From positions 1-21,365 of the IMG/VR virus record IMGVR_UViG_3300042332_001946: a DNA stretch of 21,365 bases. One strand, given 5' to 3'. Shown here one piece after another: positions 20,585-21,365 of the stretch. The translations under genes and the position numbers were made by a program. The notes under the pieces are model-generated. The model ran no database searches. It was not told the origin of the DNA and worked only from the letters and a program-made list of their open reading frames with translations. Source of the stretch: a virus. How positions within the stretch are numbered: the first letter of the stretch is position 1; every line of letters starts with the position of its first letter.

Positions 20585-21250
20585 TTACAAAATACTTTTT
20601 TCAACAGAACTTTTCCAAAACCAAGCAACATCATAATCTGCTGCAGTTTGATCTACAAACATTTTATCAAATTTAGGAAAAGCATCTTTGAAAAATCTTT
20701 GATAAATTTTCAAGCGTCTCGGTTCTCTTTTATCTAGATGGACAAACATAATGTCTGAAGGATGATCAAATCTTTTTAATTTGCTTTGATTGATTGCATC
20801 CAAGACACCTCCAAATACGCCTGTTGAATAATTTCTGACAAGATTTGTTTGATTTGTATTTTTGTGTTCGTCTTCAAAATAAACATGCATTATTGGTTGT
20901 TGCGTGTTCGAAAAGGCGTTGGATAAACTAACTACATCTTCATTCGTTCTGTTATCAAAAGCAAGCATCATGATATTATTTGATAATTTTTGCTTTTGGA
21001 TGAAGTTAACAGCAACTTTAAATTTCAAACCATTTGTTATTACAAGTTCATAAACATCTTGTTCAGGCGTGTCTTTAAGAAGTGTTAAAGATTCATATAG
21101 TTGGAAAATTGCAGTCTGACAAAGAACAAATCTTGACCAAATAAAATCCCAATCTTTTTCAATGGTTAGATGTTCAAACAAAAGAATATCTGTCCGCTCT
21201 CTACAGGTAGCATCATAGAGCATTTCTAACTTTTGAATATCTCTGTTCAT
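20585..21250 (-). CDS. Unknown protein, paralogue of the 12869-13507 gene
   Basis: 221 residues, 16 bases before the QueE ATG and 12 bases after the partial gene upstream, so it belongs to the same operon. It shares with the 12869-13507 protein the blocks LYESL, DVYELVITNG, DIMFVH, FPKFDKMFVD and an aromatic C-terminus (VAWFWK), spread over the whole length. I know no domain with these motifs. It is soluble with no signal or membrane segment. Position next to QueE hints at modified-nucleotide metabolism, but the paralogue sits next to uvsY, so the role is open. Confidence 0.88.
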   Translation of the reverse strand: MNRDIQKLEMLYDATCRERTDILLFEHLTIEKDWDFIWSRFVLCQTAIFQLYESLTLLKDTPEQDVYELVITNGLKFKVAVNFIQKQKLSNNIMMLAFDNRTNEDVVSLSNAFSNTQQPIMHVYFEDEHKNTNQTNLVRNYSTGVFGGVLDAINQSKLKRFDHPSDIMFVHLDKREPRRLKIYQRFFKDAFPKFDKMFVDQTAADYDVAWFWKSSVEKSIL

Positions 21251-21262
21251 TATTGCAGAGTG

Positions 21263-21365
21263 CTAATTGCTTTTGCTAAAGATTGAAGAATTTGCTTCAT
21301 GTTCAAAAGCTTCTACTGATTCTACCCAGCAACGATCTCCATAACTTTCTTTAATCATTTCAGAA
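21263..21365 (-). CDS. C-terminal fragment, possibly QueD
   Basis: A minus-strand frame runs from the window edge to a TAG at 21263-21265, reading S-E-M-I-K-E-S-Y-G-D-R and then CWVESVEAFEHEANSSIFSKSN. The E-H-E-x-N-S-x-I-F end resembles the last strand of QueD/6-pyruvoyl-tetrahydropterin-synthase-like proteins, where E...NSA.Y is common. QueD makes the QueE substrate, so such a neighbour would make sense. Only 33 residues are visible, so this is a tentative call. Confidence 0.4.
   Translation of the reverse strand, partial: SEMIKESYGDRCWVESVEAFEHEANSSIFSKSN

Noticed and set aside
1-21365. CRISPR array
   Set aside because: No set of regularly spaced direct repeats was seen; the only notable direct repeat is the pair at 15907 and 16142.

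Overview
The window looks like part of a large T4-related tailed-phage genome. It is AT-rich and almost fully coding. It carries diverged relatives of T4 recombination and late-transcription proteins: a gp55-like late sigma factor, a gp47/SbcD-like nuclease subunit, a UvsW-like helicase and a probable UvsY. It also has typical phage accessory genes: two TnpB-type nucleases, two homing-endonuclease-like proteins, a QueE-like radical SAM enzyme and many glycosyltransferases. I see no tRNA, rRNA or CRISPR array, and nothing that identifies the host.

Layout. (1) About 1-8261, minus strand: a surface-glycan-type island of glycosyltransferase-like proteins and two methyltransferases. The genes are joined by ATGA-type overlaps. 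A stand-alone IS200/IS605-type tnpB, with a textbook right-end hairpin over its stop codon, splits the island. (2) 8254-13871, minus strand: the replication/recombination and late-transcription block, in transcription order coiled-coil protein, unknown protein, UvsY-like, BCS1-like AAA ATPase, UvsW-like helicase, gp55-like sigma, gp47-like nuclease. It runs without a break into the glycan island. (3) 13872-17378, plus strand: a divergent second TnpB-like protein with a structured leader, a 417-base GC-richer gap that folds into many helices (a candidate structured RNA), two small proteins with an identical N-terminus that resembles a capsid-targeting/propeptide tag, a GIY-YIG-like protein and an unknown protein. 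(4) 17380-21365, minus strand: an unknown (possibly acetyltransferase-like) protein, a P-loop nucleotide-kinase-like protein, a zinc-finger/PD-(D/E)XK homing-endonuclease-like gene preceded by an 18-bp perfect palindrome, QueE, a paralogue of the unknown protein at 12869-13507, and the C-terminal end of a gene that may be QueD.

How the genes may work together. The gp55-like factor would direct late transcription; a GATAAATACT sequence before the two small plus-strand genes fits a T4-type late promoter. UvsW, UvsY and gp47 act in recombination-dependent replication. QueE, with a possible QueD, points to 7-deazaguanine synthesis, which in phages is used to modify DNA against host nucleases. The glycosyltransferase/methyltransferase island probably builds or alters a glycan on the virion or host surface. 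The least explained parts are the structured RNA after the second TnpB, the paralogous unknown pair, the tagged small proteins, and the membrane-type AAA ATPase between uvsY and uvsW.
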